Shown here piece by piece: positions 23,455 to 35,449 of a DNA stretch of 64,000 nucleotides. The stretch is from Hetaerina americana (lineage: Eukaryota; Arthropoda; Insecta; Odonata; Calopterygidae), in assembly GCA_022747635.1 (NCBI GenBank), contig JAKTNV010000011.1, forward strand, positions 14,194,975 to 14,258,974. The letters run 5' to 3'. Numbering within the stretch: the stretch's first letter is position 1; each line of letters starts with the position of its first letter. The notes under the pieces are model-generated. The model did no database searches and had not been told where the DNA came from. It worked only from the letters and a program-made list of their open reading frames with translations. The position numbers were made by a program, and so were the translations under genes.

Positions 23455-23910
23455 ATGTGGACAGGGGTAGACCCGAGGTATCGTCTGTAGCGTGCCTGTA
23501 GAGCCGAAGGTCGCTGATTCGAGTCCCGTGACCGGCGGAAATTTTTCGGCATAGAAAAAATTTGTTTGAAATATTTCGGAACGAGGCAACCAAAAATTAA
23601 CAGAAAAACCACGATAATGGTATTTCGGAATGAGACAACGAAAAAAATAGACCCCTGAACCCATGGTGAACAGCAGCAGTTTCTCCACCAGGCACTGGTA
23701 GCGCAGACCCAGTGGGTCAGCTCGGCATCAGCTGCCACAGCTGCGGGCGAGAGTGAAGTTCACGGTGTTGGCCGCAGTACTGCCAGGTGGAAGGCAACGG
23801 AAAACCACCACATTATTCTCCCTAGAATATACAGCCTTGCCTTGCACTCAAATAGAGTTGTATTGAAAGATATGTGTACTGCAGTAAACCAATCCTAGGA
23901 TTGATATACT
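23455..23910 (+). mobile_element. Candidate SINE with tRNA-like head and LINE-type tail
   Basis: B-box-like GATTCGAGTCC near 23516 follows a plausible D-arm region. The body has GGAAGGCAACGGAAAACC near 23790. The end, ACTGCAGTAAACCAATCCTA at 23878-23897, matches the 3' tail of LINE fragments at 34.0 kb and 63.7 kb. Head and body may be two separate elements. Confidence 0.45.
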
Positions 23911-25260
23911 AAATAAAAAAATACCATATTAATGTAATAATAATTCAGTGATGATAAAGTGTAGCGTCCGATTCATACGGATGCAGATAAAAGAAATGGG
24001 TAGAAAAACATATTAAGGAGAAGCACAAATGTAGGCTTATTAAGGAGAAGCACAAAATCAGTGGGCTAGGTGGAAGTGACTGGAGTCTAAGCAGAATAAA
24101 GTCTCATTGATGGCATCTTTTAAAACGGCCCTTCGACTTGCCAGACCGATGGTCTTTACATTAAGATATTACGGAACACGTAAATACCGATAAAAAGAAA
24201 GATAAAAGAAAAGTGGGAGCATATAGATATAGGATATTAGTAGCAGCAAACGATACAATAGGATAAGGAAACCACGAAATACAAAGGAGATAATTACGAA
24301 GATAGACGAGAAAAGTAGCAGATTAATATTAAAGGATTTATTTTCCCTTATCCCAAAATTCACGATTGCAATAAAAACAGTGAAGCACAGAAAAATATGG
24401 CATTCTGGTCACTGATTCCTACATCTAATTTACAGACTTCTTAGTTATGCTTAATGGGTTGGTGTCCGACTCCCCCTACCGCAAGTTCTTGCTGGTGCAT
24501 ATGCTGTAATATTAGTTGTAGATAAAAAAAAAGGATTGACGTTCTTAGTGGCTACATACAAAATTGTTTATTTCGCCATACGTTACCCGTAGAATATTTC
24601 ATTTTTTAAAAGAGTGAAATGGATATTCATTTCTCATGTCCTAAGGTATGCATTAATTATTTATGGATTCATATCGCATGCGGTCTACAGGAAATTCTAA
24701 TATCTCAAAAGATCCTAATATGGCGCTGTTTGAAATGTGTCCGTATAGTAGTTGCATTGTTTATAGGAACAAACGTATAATTGAGCCTAACAATACTGGT
24801 AGACATGTTTGCGAAAGACTTTTATGTCTGAAATTATCCGAACCAGAGAAACAACCATCGTCTATTAATGAAAATCCTCCGAATATGCTTCCAACATAAT
24901 TGGCAGGTTCAGAGGTGGACATTTAATGCAAAAACAAGGCGATGTCGAAACATTTCCGCGAGACATGCACTCAATCTATAGAAGATATTTAATATTCAGC
25001 GAAGCGTTTTCTTTAAACTTGGAGCTTATTTAACGTTTTATAGGTGAAAAATTTTCCGTTAAGGACAAGTATTTACCAATTAATACGTAATATCATTTTT
25101 ATTTCATCAAATTATTATAGGCATGCTGTTTCAGACTGCATTCGACATGAATAGAGTTAAATATAATATTAATTCACTGTTTTCCCCTCTCATTTAATTT
25201 TCGATATTTGTGTTATAAAAACGGTTCGCAGACAATAATATCACAGTAAAATGGGCCGGA
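23911..25260. other. Intergenic DNA, nothing recognised
   Basis: AT-rich, apart from the short duplication near 24011-24058. The open frame at 24663-24899 has no recognisable domain. Confidence 0.4.
24011..24058. repeat. Short tandem duplication
   Basis: ATTAAGGAGAAGCACAAA occurs twice, separated by about 9 nt. Confidence 0.7.
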
Positions 25261-25264
25261 ATTC

Positions 25265-25925
25265 TCCAGGACCCACCTTCCGATCTCTGCGTCTTCGGTA
25301 GACACACTATTCTCGCTCGGGAAGTGGGATATCCTGACGCAGCCGTTTATGATGCTAGCCAGGTACGCCCCCGCCGCCTTTGGAAGCTCCCGAATAACAA
25401 CATTGGGAATGTTATCAGAGCCGGGGGCTTTCCTCGGGCGGAGGCGACGTATTGCACCAATGACATCCTTAAGCCGGAACTAGGGAACAACCGCGTTGTC
25501 TTCAGATGCAGCATTCCCTGCTTCCTCAGACAGCGCCAGCGCCTCCTTGATCCCGGCAAAGTCCTCGTTCCCACGGTTGGGCGAGAAACTACTCGCGAGA
25601 CAGTTCGCGAGCATTTCTGCCTTCTTCCTTGGAGATCGTGTAACCGCATCCCCGTCAGTGATGATGGGGTCCAGCCACCAGGGTGCCCGCAGCCTCCTGA
25701 AGACCTTCCAGCTCCGATGTCCTCCATGCCGTCCACCGAAAGTAACTCCTCCCGCAGGGGCGCCTTCCAGTTGTCCGAGCGGACTTCTTATGCCCGCCGG
25801 ACGTCATCAGCCCGGTACTTCTGCCACTGCCGCCGAACGTTGTTACGCCGAGTGATGAGACACCGGAACCGCTGAAGGAAGCGGAATCCGAAGGTTTGCG
25901 TTCCACGTGTCCTTCATCGGAATCA
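25265..25925 (-). mobile_element. Jockey-type LINE fragment (linker and start of RT domain)
   Basis: In shifting frames on the minus strand it reads RNNVRRQWQKYRADDVRRA, then FRRLRAPWWLDPIITDGDAV, RKKAEMLANCLASSFSPNRG, and DVIGAIRRLRPRKAPGSDNI with PNVVIRELPKAAGAYLASII. This is the EN-RT linker and first RT block (RKAPGxDxIPN) of Jockey-clade elements. It is GC-rich against its flanks, 5' and 3' truncated, and inactive. It is a different family from the common LINE of this window. Confidence 0.8.
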
Positions 25926-25929
25926 CACA

Positions 25930-27495
25930 AATATTAGAGCAAAAAAACTTTCTATGGTCTTAATATTAAAAAAAATGTTTCATTGGATAAAAATTAGCCT
26001 TTATAAACTGATTGCATAATTCGTTAAAATTCCACGGAAATATCTTCTTTGTTTTCATATCAATCTATGTTAAAGACTTTTACACTTTGAAATAGTCGTA
26101 ATGAACATTCGCGGATCATCCCGTTAAAGGTACTGTCGCGGTATCTGCCGCAATTTATTTGAAGCACGTTAATGAGTTTCTCCTACTTACAGGTTGAATC
26201 TTTGGACGACAACCCTGCTCACACCTTGTAACAACGCTTTAATTACTTCGATCTATTCTTCTTTAAAAGTTGGTTGATCCCCCACTTGAATGATGCATAG
26301 CGGAAATTCGTGAGGTTCCTTTCCTTTGAGGAAGGGGACTCGTTCTTTTGGTTCGAATGATTTCGTAGAATTCCTTCAAACAAGCATGTGATTTAGTATA
26401 AGCAGGGACAGTTATGCATTTTTCTTTCGTTTCTATAAACAATGCAACAATACAGGCATGTTTACATAAACAATCCAACAATACAGTTATGTTTCTATAA
26501 ACAGCGCCACATTAAGATGATAACCGAAAAAATAAATTCCTGTACAACGCATGTGACATATAGTTATAATAAAGTTCACAAAACACTCCAATTAAACAAC
26601 TCTTTTTCGGATGAAATTATATGTATTTTTTGTTTTATTAGTCTTACAAATAAAAAGGTGTCAAAGGACTAAATATACAGGAAAATAACATGCCAGTTGA
26701 GTAATAAAAATAATGGAAAACAACAGCATTTTCAGCGTTTCTCACAATAGTACCATTAGTTGACCAGTTAGCATTTCACTCTCGTGAGGCTGAAAGTCAT
26801 GCACCATGGCCTAATTCAATACCCGCCCGTATCCGGTGGGCTGATATATGACGCCCTCTCTTGGTCAATAACAATACGATACTCTAAGAGCAAGGGGGCA
26901 TAGGTAATTAGCGATGGAGAAAATTCCATGGAAATATGAGGCGCTTAAAATAGGCAAAACTCGAAAGAAGAGAAATTTTGGTAGTGAAAATATGACCTAG
27001 ATTAAAATAGCAATACGAATGAGTATTTCCAATATGATCAAGATGGAACAAGAAGAATGAATCGGCTAAAAATATGAGAATACATTTAAGATGATATCAT
27101 CTATTTGAAGCTTGATTTCAGTCAAGGCGAATGATTTTTACACTCTGAAATTGTTGCATTGAAATAATCCTACTTGTTTGTGAAGGCAATTTGATGAGCA
27201 TTAGCTGCCAATTTCGTACTACCTACTACCTGTATAATAAAAATTGCATTGGGTACACGTTTTAGGACAATATTTTATCGAGTAATATCACCATAATATA
27301 ATTTTTGATTGAATTTTACGAGTAAAGTACACTACTTTCTATTGTTTTTCTTTACAAACGCATAAACAGTTGCCTTAGTAACAACGAGTCACATTCAACA
27401 GTACACCATTAGTGTGCTCATAACGAACTGTCGAGTTTCAGGCTTAACTTCGTGGTAATTTTCCATACTGGTGAGGAATAATAATTAAATTTGGA
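25930..27495. other. Spacer with two small fragments of the array unit
   Basis: Fragments of the 335-bp unit body occur near 26085-26165 (CCCGTTAAAGGTACTGTCGC) and 27115-27170 (GGCGAATGATTTTTACACTC). No gene recognised. Confidence 0.5.
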
Positions 27496-30175
27496 AAATT
27501 CCAAAGAAACTGCGGGAGATGCCGCAACAGTAACCTTTAACGGAGTCATCCGCTAATGTGCATTTTAATGCAACAATTTCAGAGCGTAAAAATCATTCGC
27601 CTTGACTGGGACTCGAACCCAGATCCCTCAATATCCGGTCGAGTGCTTTAGCCACTTAAGCTACCGAGGCGTCCTCTTAAACTCTGAAATTTTGGGGCTT
27701 TTAAAGGAACTAGATGTTATGACGAAATACCGTACATACAATGTCACATGCATTCGTAGTCGTGCGCGAGGCGCCACTGTCCACGAGGTTAAAAGCCAAC
27801 TTTAAACACGTATGGTGTTTTCCCTTTGACAAATTCCAAAGAAACTGCGGGAGATGCCGCAACAGTAACCTTTAACGGAGTCATCCGCTAATGTGCATTT
27901 TAATGCAACAATTTCAGAGCGTAAAAATCATTCGCCTTGACTGGGACTCGAACCCAGATCCCTCAATATCCGGTCGAGTGCTTTAGCCACTTAAGCTACC
28001 GAGGCGTCCTCTTAAACTCTGAAATTTTGGGGCTTTTAAAGGAACTAGATGTTATGACGAAATACCGTACATACAATGTCACATGCATTCGTAGTCGTGC
28101 GCGAGGCGCCACTGTCCACGAGGTTAAAAGCCAACTTTAAACACGTATGGTGTTTTCCCTTTGACAAATTCCAAAGAAACTGCGGGAGATGCCGCAACAG
28201 TAACCTTTAACGGAGTCATCCGCTAATGTGCATTTTAATGCAACAATTTCAGAGCGTAAAAATCATTCGCCTTGACTGGGACTCGAACCCAGATCCCTCA
28301 ATATCCGGTCGAGTGCTTTAGCCACTTAAGCTACCGAGGCGTCCTCTTAAACTCTGAAATTTTGGGGCTTTTAAAGGAACTAGATGTTATGACGAAATAC
28401 CGTACATACAATGTCACATGCATTCGTAGTCGTGCGCGAGGCGCCACTGTCCACGAGGTTAAAAGCCAACTTTAAACACGTATGGTGTTTTCCCTTTGAC
28501 AAATTCCAAAGAAACTGCGGGAGATGCCGCAACAGTAACCTTTAACGGAGTCATCCGCTAATGTGCATTTTAATGCAACAATTTCAGAGCGTAAAAATCA
28601 TTCGCCTTGACTGGGACTCGAACCCAGATCCCTCAATATCCGGTCGAGTGCTTTAGCCACTTAAGCTACCGAGGCGTCCTCTTAAACTCTGAAATTTTGG
28701 GGCTTTTAAAGGAACTAGATGTTATGACGAAATACCGTACATACAATGTCACATGCATTCGTAGTCGTGCGCGAGGCGCCACTGTCCACGAGGTTAAAAG
28801 CCAACTTTAAACACGTATGGTGTTTTCCCTTTGACAAATTCCAAAGAAACTGCGGGAGATGCCGCAACAGTAACCTTTAACGGAGTCATCCGCTAATGTG
28901 CATTTTAATGCAACAATTTCAGAGCGTAAAAATCATTCGCCTTGACTGGGACTCGAACCCAGATCCCTCAATATCCGGTCGAGTGCTTTAGCCACTTAAG
29001 CTACCGAGGCGTCCTCTTAAACTCTGAAATTTTGGGGCTTTTAAAGGAACTAGATGTTATGACGAAATACCGTACATACAATGTCACATGCATTCGTAGT
29101 CGTGCGCGAGGCGCCACTGTCCACGAGGTTAAAAGCCAACTTTAAACACGTATGGTGTTTTCCCTTTGACAAATTCCAAAGAAACTGCGGGAGATGCCGC
29201 AACAGTAACCTTTAACGGAGTCATCCGCTAATGTGCATTTTAATGCAACAATTTCAGAGCGTAAAAATCATTCGCCTTGACTGGGACTCGAACCCAGATC
29301 CCTCAATATCCGGTCGAGTGCTTTAGCCACTTAAGCTACCGAGGCGTCCTCTTAAACTCTGAAATTTTGGGGCTTTTAAAGGAACTAGATGTTATGACGA
29401 AATACCGTACATACAATGTCACATGCATTCGTAGTCGTGCGCGAGGCGCCACTGTCCACGAGGTTAAAAGCCAACTTTAAACACGTATGGTGTTTTCCCT
29501 TTGACAAATTCCAAAGAAACTGCGGGAGATGCCGCAACAGTAACCTTTAACGGAGTCATCCGCTAATGTGCATTTTAATGCAACAATTTCAGAGCGTAAA
29601 AATCATTCGCCTTGACTGGGACTCGAACCCAGATCCCTCAATATCCGGTCGAGTGCTTTAGCCACTTAAGCTACCGAGGCGTCCTCTTAAACTCTGAAAT
29701 TTTGGGGCTTTTAAAGGAACTAGATGTTATGACGAAATACCGTACATACAATGTCACATGCATTCGTAGTCGTGCGCGAGGCGCCACTGTCCACGAGGTT
29801 AAAAGCCAACTTTAAACACGTATGGTGTTTTCCCTTTGACAAATTCCAAAGAAACTGCGGGAGATGCCGCAACAGTAACCTTTAACGGAGTCATCCGCTA
29901 ATGTGCATTTTAATGCAACAATTTCAGAGCGTAAAAATCATTCGCCTTGACTGGGACTCGAACCCAGATCCCTCAATATCCGGTCGAGTGCTTTAGCCAC
30001 TTAAGCTACCGAGGCGTCCTCTTAAACTCTGAAATTTTGGGGCTTTTAAAGGAACTAGATGTTATGACGAAATACCGTACATACAATGTCACATGCATTC
30101 GTAGTCGTGCGCGAGGCGCCACTGTCCACGAGGTTAAAAGCCAACTTTAAACACGTATGGTGTTTTCCCTTTGAC
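27496..30175 (-). repeat. Tandem array of a 335-bp tRNA-like unit, arm 1 (8 copies)
   Basis: Eight head-to-tail copies, period exactly 335 nt, start points 27496 + 335n, identical to each other by eye. Each holds a 73-nt tRNA-like module in minus orientation, body sequence with GCGGGAGATGCCGCAACAG and GAGGCGCCACTGTCCACG, and no credible protein frame (the 67-codon open frame starts at TTG inside the antisense of the tRNA-like module). Confidence 0.97.
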
Positions 30176-30198
30176 AAATTCCAAATTCCAAATTCCAA
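30176..30198. repeat. Centre of the palindromic array
   Basis: AAATTCC is repeated three times (30176, 30183, 30190) and then AAAAATTG joins the inverted arm. The join falls at different points of the unit on the two sides, so it is not a simple mirror point. Confidence 0.9.
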
Positions 30199-33100
30199 AA
30201 ATTGTTGCATTAAAATGCACATTAGCGGATGACTCCGTTAAAGGTTACTGTTGCGGCATCTCCCGCAGTTTCTTTGGAATTTGTCAAAGGGAAAACACCA
30301 TACGTGTTTAAAGTTGGCTTTTAACCTCGTGGACAGTGGCGCCTCGCGCACGACTACGAATGCATGTGACATTGTATGTACGGTATTTCGTCATAACATC
30401 TAGTTCCTTTAAAAGCCCCAAAATTTCAGAGTTTAAGAGGACGCCTCGGTAGCTTAAGTGGCTAAAGCACTCGACCGGATATTGAGGGATCTGGGTTCGA
30501 GTCCCAGTCAAGGCGAATGATTTTTACGCTCTGAAATTGTTGCATTAAAATGCACATTAGCGGATGACTCCGTTAAAGGTTACTGTTGCGGCATCTCCCG
30601 CAGTTTCTTTGGAATTTGTCAAAGGGAAAACACCATACGTGTTTAAAGTTGGCTTTTAACCTCGTGGACAGTGGCGCCTCGCGCACGACTACGAATGCAT
30701 GTGACATTGTATGTACGGTATTTCGTCATAACATCTAGTTCCTTTAAAAGCCCCAAAATTTCAGAGTTTAAGAGGACGCCTCGGTAGCTTAAGTGGCTAA
30801 AGCACTCGACCGGATATTGAGGGATCTGGGTTCGAGTCCCAGTCAAGGCGAATGATTTTTACGCTCTGAAATTGTTGCATTAAAATGCACATTAGCGGAT
30901 GACTCCGTTAAAGGTTACTGTTGCGGCATCTCCCGCAGTTTCTTTGGAATTTGTCAAAGGGAAAACACCATACGTGTTTAAAGTTGGCTTTTAACCTCGT
31001 GGACAGTGGCGCCTCGCGCACGACTACGAATGCATGTGACATTGTATGTACGGTATTTCGTCATAACATCTAGTTCCTTTAAAAGCCCCAAAATTTCAGA
31101 GTTTAAGAGGACGCCTCGGTAGCTTAAGTGGCTAAAGCACTCGACCGGATATTGAGGGATCTGGGTTCGAGTCCCAGTCAAGGCGAATGATTTTTACGCT
31201 CTGAAATTGTTGCATTAAAATGCACATTAGCGGATGACTCCGTTAAAGGTTACTGTTGCGGCATCTCCCGCAGTTTCTTTGGAATTTGTCAAAGGGAAAA
31301 CACCATACGTGTTTAAAGTTGGCTTTTAACCTCGTGGACAGTGGCGCCTCGCGCACGACTACGAATGCATGTGACATTGTATGTACGGTATTTCGTCATA
31401 ACATCTAGTTCCTTTAAAAGCCCCAAAATTTCAGAGTTTAAGAGGACGCCTCGGTAGCTTAAGTGGCTAAAGCACTCGACCGGATATTGAGGGATCTGGG
31501 TTCGAGTCCCAGTCAAGGCGAATGATTTTTACGCTCTGAAATTGTTGCATTAAAATGCACATTAGCGGATGACTCCGTTAAAGGTTACTGTTGCGGCATC
31601 TCCCGCAGTTTCTTTGTAATTTGTCAAAGGGAAAACACCATACGTGTTTAAAGTTGGCTTTTAACCTCGTGGACAGTGGCGCCTCGCGCACGACTACGAA
31701 TGCATGTGACATTGTATGTACGGTATTTCGTCATAACATCTAGTTCCTTTAAAAGCCCCAAAATTTCAGAGTTTAAGAGGACGCCTCGGTAGCTTAAGTG
31801 GCTAAAGCACTCGACCGGATATTGAGGGATCTGGGTTCGAGTCCCAGTCAAGGCGAATGATTTTTACGCTCTGAAATTGTTGCATTAAAATGCACATTAG
31901 CGGATGACTCCGTTAAAGGTTACTGTTGCGGCATCTCCCGCAGTTTCTTTGGAATTTGTCAAAGGGAAAACACCATACGTGTTTAAAGTTGGCTTTTAAC
32001 CTCGTGGACAGTGGCGCCTCGCGCACGACTACGAATGCATGTGACATTGTATGTACGGTATTTCGTCATAACATCTAGTTCCTTTAAAAGCCCCAAAATT
32101 TCAGAGTTTAAGAGGACGCCTCGGTAGCTTAAGTGGCTAAAGCACTCGACCGGATATTGAGGGATCTGGGTTCGAGTCCCAGTCAAGGCGAATGATTTTT
32201 ACGCTCTGAAATTGTTGCATTAAAATGCACATTAGCGGATGACTCCGTTAAAGGTTACTGTTGCGGCATCTCCCGCAGTTTCTTTGGAATTTGTCAAAGG
32301 GAAAACACCATACGTGTTTAAAGTTGGCTTTTAACCTCGTGGACAGTGGCGCCTCGCGCACGACTACGAATGCATGTGACATTGTATGTACGGTATTTCG
32401 TCATAACATCTAGTTCCTTTAAAAGCCCCAAAATTTCAGAGTTTAAGAGGACGCCTCGGTAGCTTAAGTGGCTAAAGCACTCGACCGGATATTGAGGGAT
32501 CTGGGTTCGAGTCCCAGTCAAGGCGAATGATTTTTACGCTCTGAAATTGTTGCATTAAAATGCACATTAGCGGATGACTCCGTTAAAGGTTACTGTTGCG
32601 GCATCTCCCGCAGTTTCTTGGAATTTGTCAAAGGGAAAACACCATACGTGTTTAAAGTTGGCTTTTAACCTCGTGGACAGTGGCGCCTCGCGCACGACTA
32701 CGAATGCATGTGACATTGTATGTACGGTATTTCGTCATAACATCTAGTTCCTTTAAAAGCCCCAAAATTTCAGAGTTTAAGAGGACGCCTCGGTAGCTTA
32801 AGTGGCTAAAGCACTCGACCGGATATTGAGGGATCTGGGTTCGAGTCCCAGTCAAGGCGAATGATTTTTACGCTCTGAAATTGTTGCATTAAAATGCACA
32901 TTAGCGGATGACTCCGTTAAAGGTTACTGTTGCGGCATCTCCCGCAGTTTCTTTGGAATTTGTCAAAGGGAAAACACCATACGTGTTTAAAGTTGGCTTT
33001 TAACCTCGTGGACAGTGGCGCCTCGCGCACGACTACGAATGCATGTGACATTGTATGTACGGTATTTCGTCATAACATCTAGTTCCTTTAAAAGCCCCAA

Positions 33101-33228
33101 AATTTCAGAGTTTAAGAGGACGCCTCGGTAGCTTAAGTGGCTAAAGCACTCGACCGGATATTGAGGGATCTGGGTTCGAGTCCCAGTCAAGGCGAATGAT
33201 TTTTACGCTCTGAAATTGTTGCATTAAA
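30199..33228 (+). repeat. Tandem array of the 335-bp tRNA-like unit, arm 2 (9 inverted copies)
   Basis: Nine copies in the opposite orientation to arm 1. Period 335 except one 334-nt copy (a T missing near 32617). One substitution was seen (G to T at 31617). tRNA-like modules here read on the plus strand, the first at 30443-30515. Confidence 0.97.
30443..30515 (+). pseudogene. tRNA-like module (representative of 17), anticodon-position GGA
   Basis: It folds as a 73-nt cloverleaf: acceptor GCCTCGG with TCAAGGC (one C-A mismatch, one G-U), D arm GCTT/AAGC, anticodon stem CTCGA/TTGAG with loop CCGGATA, and T arm CTGGG/CCCAG with loop TTCGAGT. A box TAGCTTAAGTGG and B box GGTTCGAGTCC are near consensus. 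Position 33 is C instead of the conserved U and position 37 is a pyrimidine, so a working decoding tRNA is unlikely. A T5 run at 30521-30525 could stop Pol III. Best read as a tRNA-derived SINE head. Confidence 0.75.
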
Positions 33229-33734
33229 TTTGGATATCATAGTTGTTAATTGACATTTCTCTCCTGTGTGTTCATAATTTATGAATTATCTTTCAGGCAT
33301 ATTAGTAATGCTGTTAATCAATATCATTACAAAGAACAAAATCCAACTTTTAACAATAAAAAATTTTAACCTGAGCCAAGCTAACAGATTAATTATATCC
33401 CTAAAGCCTTACGTGCAAGTACGAACAACCTTAAAACGCACGATCGGAAAAATGAAGAAGCGTACGACGCACCCCTTCATTTCTCAAACACGCCTAGGAA
33501 TGCTCAAGATTGCCTCCGCTTCTATCGGCACCTACTCCACGTCACCGTCAAAACACCTGCGGCAAACGAGGAACCGGGAAAATTATCTCTTTCCCACCCT
33601 ACTTCGAATGACCAGAATAGATCCCCTTGGCGTCACCGCACTCGAGGCAAGAATCCGTCACCTGCGCTTTCACATCAATTTCCCGTGACATCTGGCCGTG
33701 GGGCAAGCGGCGGGCGTTCATGAACTTCTTGAAG

Positions 33735-33950
33735 TGGGGTAGCCTAGTGGACAGAGGTTCGGATACTGCCCGGGTTTGATTCTCTGTTGAAAATATCCCT
33801 CCAGATTCGTCCAAGCTGTGCGATTATGACGGGTCCCAGACCCTCCTCGGAAACCAAATAGGGAAGGGAACCGGTCCCTCTACCCTCATATTCGTGAATT
33901 TCACGGACCGCAAGAGTAGGGCCAAGAATTCCCGTCCATCATATTAAAAT
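33735..33950 (+). mobile_element. tRNA-derived SINE, family B, copy 2
   Basis: A box TAGCCTAGTGG near 33739 and a degenerate B box GGGTTTGATTC near 33772. The body (AAGCTGTGCGATTATGACGG, CTCGGAAACCAAATAGGGAA, GTGAATTTCACGGACCG) aligns with the copy at 19.4-19.6 kb. Confidence 0.75.
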
Positions 33951-34009
33951 ACTTCATAATTAAAAAAAAAGCTGAAGTTGGCACAGAACACATTTATCAA
34001 CCAGAAGGC

Positions 34010-34450
34010 TGGACAATTTCTGTATCTGTGTCGCCAGTATTTCAATCCTATGATTGCTTTACTGCAGCCCTCGATTCAGTGTGAATTCCCTTTCAATCCC
34101 CGATTACCTCTCCATTTTACATCCTTCTTAATATGCCCAGAGTACTTACTTGTCTCTTCAGTTTCCCTTCATGGGATCTTCCTTTTTATTATGTTTCTAA
34201 TTTATCCATTGTGCCTCAAGGGTGTCCAATCTATTTAGTTCTTTGCTAGAGAGATCTCTCCGTATGGTCCCCTCCTCTTCATATATTACTTCCTCGTTCC
34301 ACACATTGTCTGTCCATTAAATCTTAAGCATTCTCCTCCAGCAACAATATTTCAAAGGTTTTTATTCTTTACTTGTTCACTTTCCTAACCTTCCATGTTT
34401 CTGATCCATAAAAGTGCCATACTCCATGCCTTCCTTGTTTGCAACCTCAG
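34010..34450 (-). mobile_element. LINE 3' fragment (second LINE family)
   Basis: On the minus strand: MEYGTFMDQKHGRL, KPLKYCCWRRMLKI, WTDNVWNEEVIYEEGTIRRD, the typical post-RT domain of insect RTE-like LINEs. It is followed by a tail with CTGCAGTAAAGCAATCATAG. Truncated and inactive. Confidence 0.75.
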
Positions 34451-35164
34451 GTTCTTTGAGCATGGAAGTTACTTCTTATTCATTGACACCTTCTTAATTT
34501 GACAAACCACAAGTCAAAGGCTTATATTCTTCACTACCAAAGCTAACTGAGCAAAAAAACAAGAAAGGAATAAAATGACTAAAACTCTTGGAAGAGATGA
34601 AGGAATTTTCATTTTAACTTAATAATTTTGACCTACAGTATAATCCGACATATGCAATGGATACACCTTCAATAGAAGAAAAACTACACGAAGAGTAAAT
34701 GTTTGCCGCAGTAATATCCTGTAAATCCATTGACAACAAGAGAAAATAAAAACTTCATTCATGATGATTAAACAATTCTCTATATTTCAGTAAATAGGTT
34801 ACCATCATGAGCTACTCATGTCTGGCTAACAAATTTAACAGGCACTACATATCTGCTCCTTGCCAAACTGTCTTTCAAGCTAATTGCACATTGTGCAAAT
34901 GCACCATCATCAATGTTTGTCAACCCCTGTTCGGATATTAATCTAAAAACCAATGTCTCCACACACAGAAACAAATCCACAGCTGGCCTAAATTAGATTC
35001 CTGGTAAACAGAAGTGCTACCAAAGGAAAATGCTATTTCTCGAGACTCATAAGAGAGGTGGTAGAAATAACAAAAAATTCCTTGAATTTCAACCGTGAAG
35101 ATGGCTAAACCCTGACATCGACATGGTAAAGGGTATTTCCACCTAACCACCCAGGAACAGTTAG

Positions 35165-35441
35165 TCAAAGAGCACTCTGGGCCAGCCAGTATAGCGATCA
35201 AATTTCAACGAAAATCACTTCAACCAGAGTTATCTCGATCCCTACTTGACGTGCTTTGTGGAGGGCACTTTGAGTGAGTATGCTGTCCGTCGGATGGCTG
35301 CTGCGGACCCTTTGGTGCCTTTCGTTAAGAGTAGGCCAATACCAACCGGGTTTCTCTCCGCCCTTCATCCTTTCCTGTCCATCCCCTATGGCGCAAATGA
35401 CCTCATGTTGGTCACCTCCCCTAAATACTACTATTACTAGC
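35165..35441 (+). mobile_element. tRNA-derived SINE, family A, copy 3
   Basis: Diverged head, then TATCTCGATCCCTACTTGAC, GTGCTTTGTGGAGGGCACTT, CTGTCCGTCGGATGG and a CTAAATACTACTATTACTAG tail. Confidence 0.8.
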
Positions 35442-35449
35442 ACATGGGT

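Noticed and set aside
27602..30150. Identical 67-codon open frames in every unit of the tandem array
   Set aside because: They begin at TTG rather than ATG and run through the antisense strand of the tRNA-like module; the frame exists only because the unit is repeated.
30443..30515. Functional tRNA-Ser(GGA) cluster
   Set aside because: C at position 33, a pyrimidine at 37 and an acceptor mismatch, with SINE-like body sequence attached, fit a tRNA-derived repeat better than working tRNA genes.
27496..33228. CRISPR-like regular repeat array
   Set aside because: Units are 335 bp with no unique spacers, in an intron-bearing animal genome, with no cas genes.
33281..33688. 135-codon plus-strand open frame right of the array
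   Set aside because: No recognisable domain, biased low-complexity composition, and no splice or promoter context.
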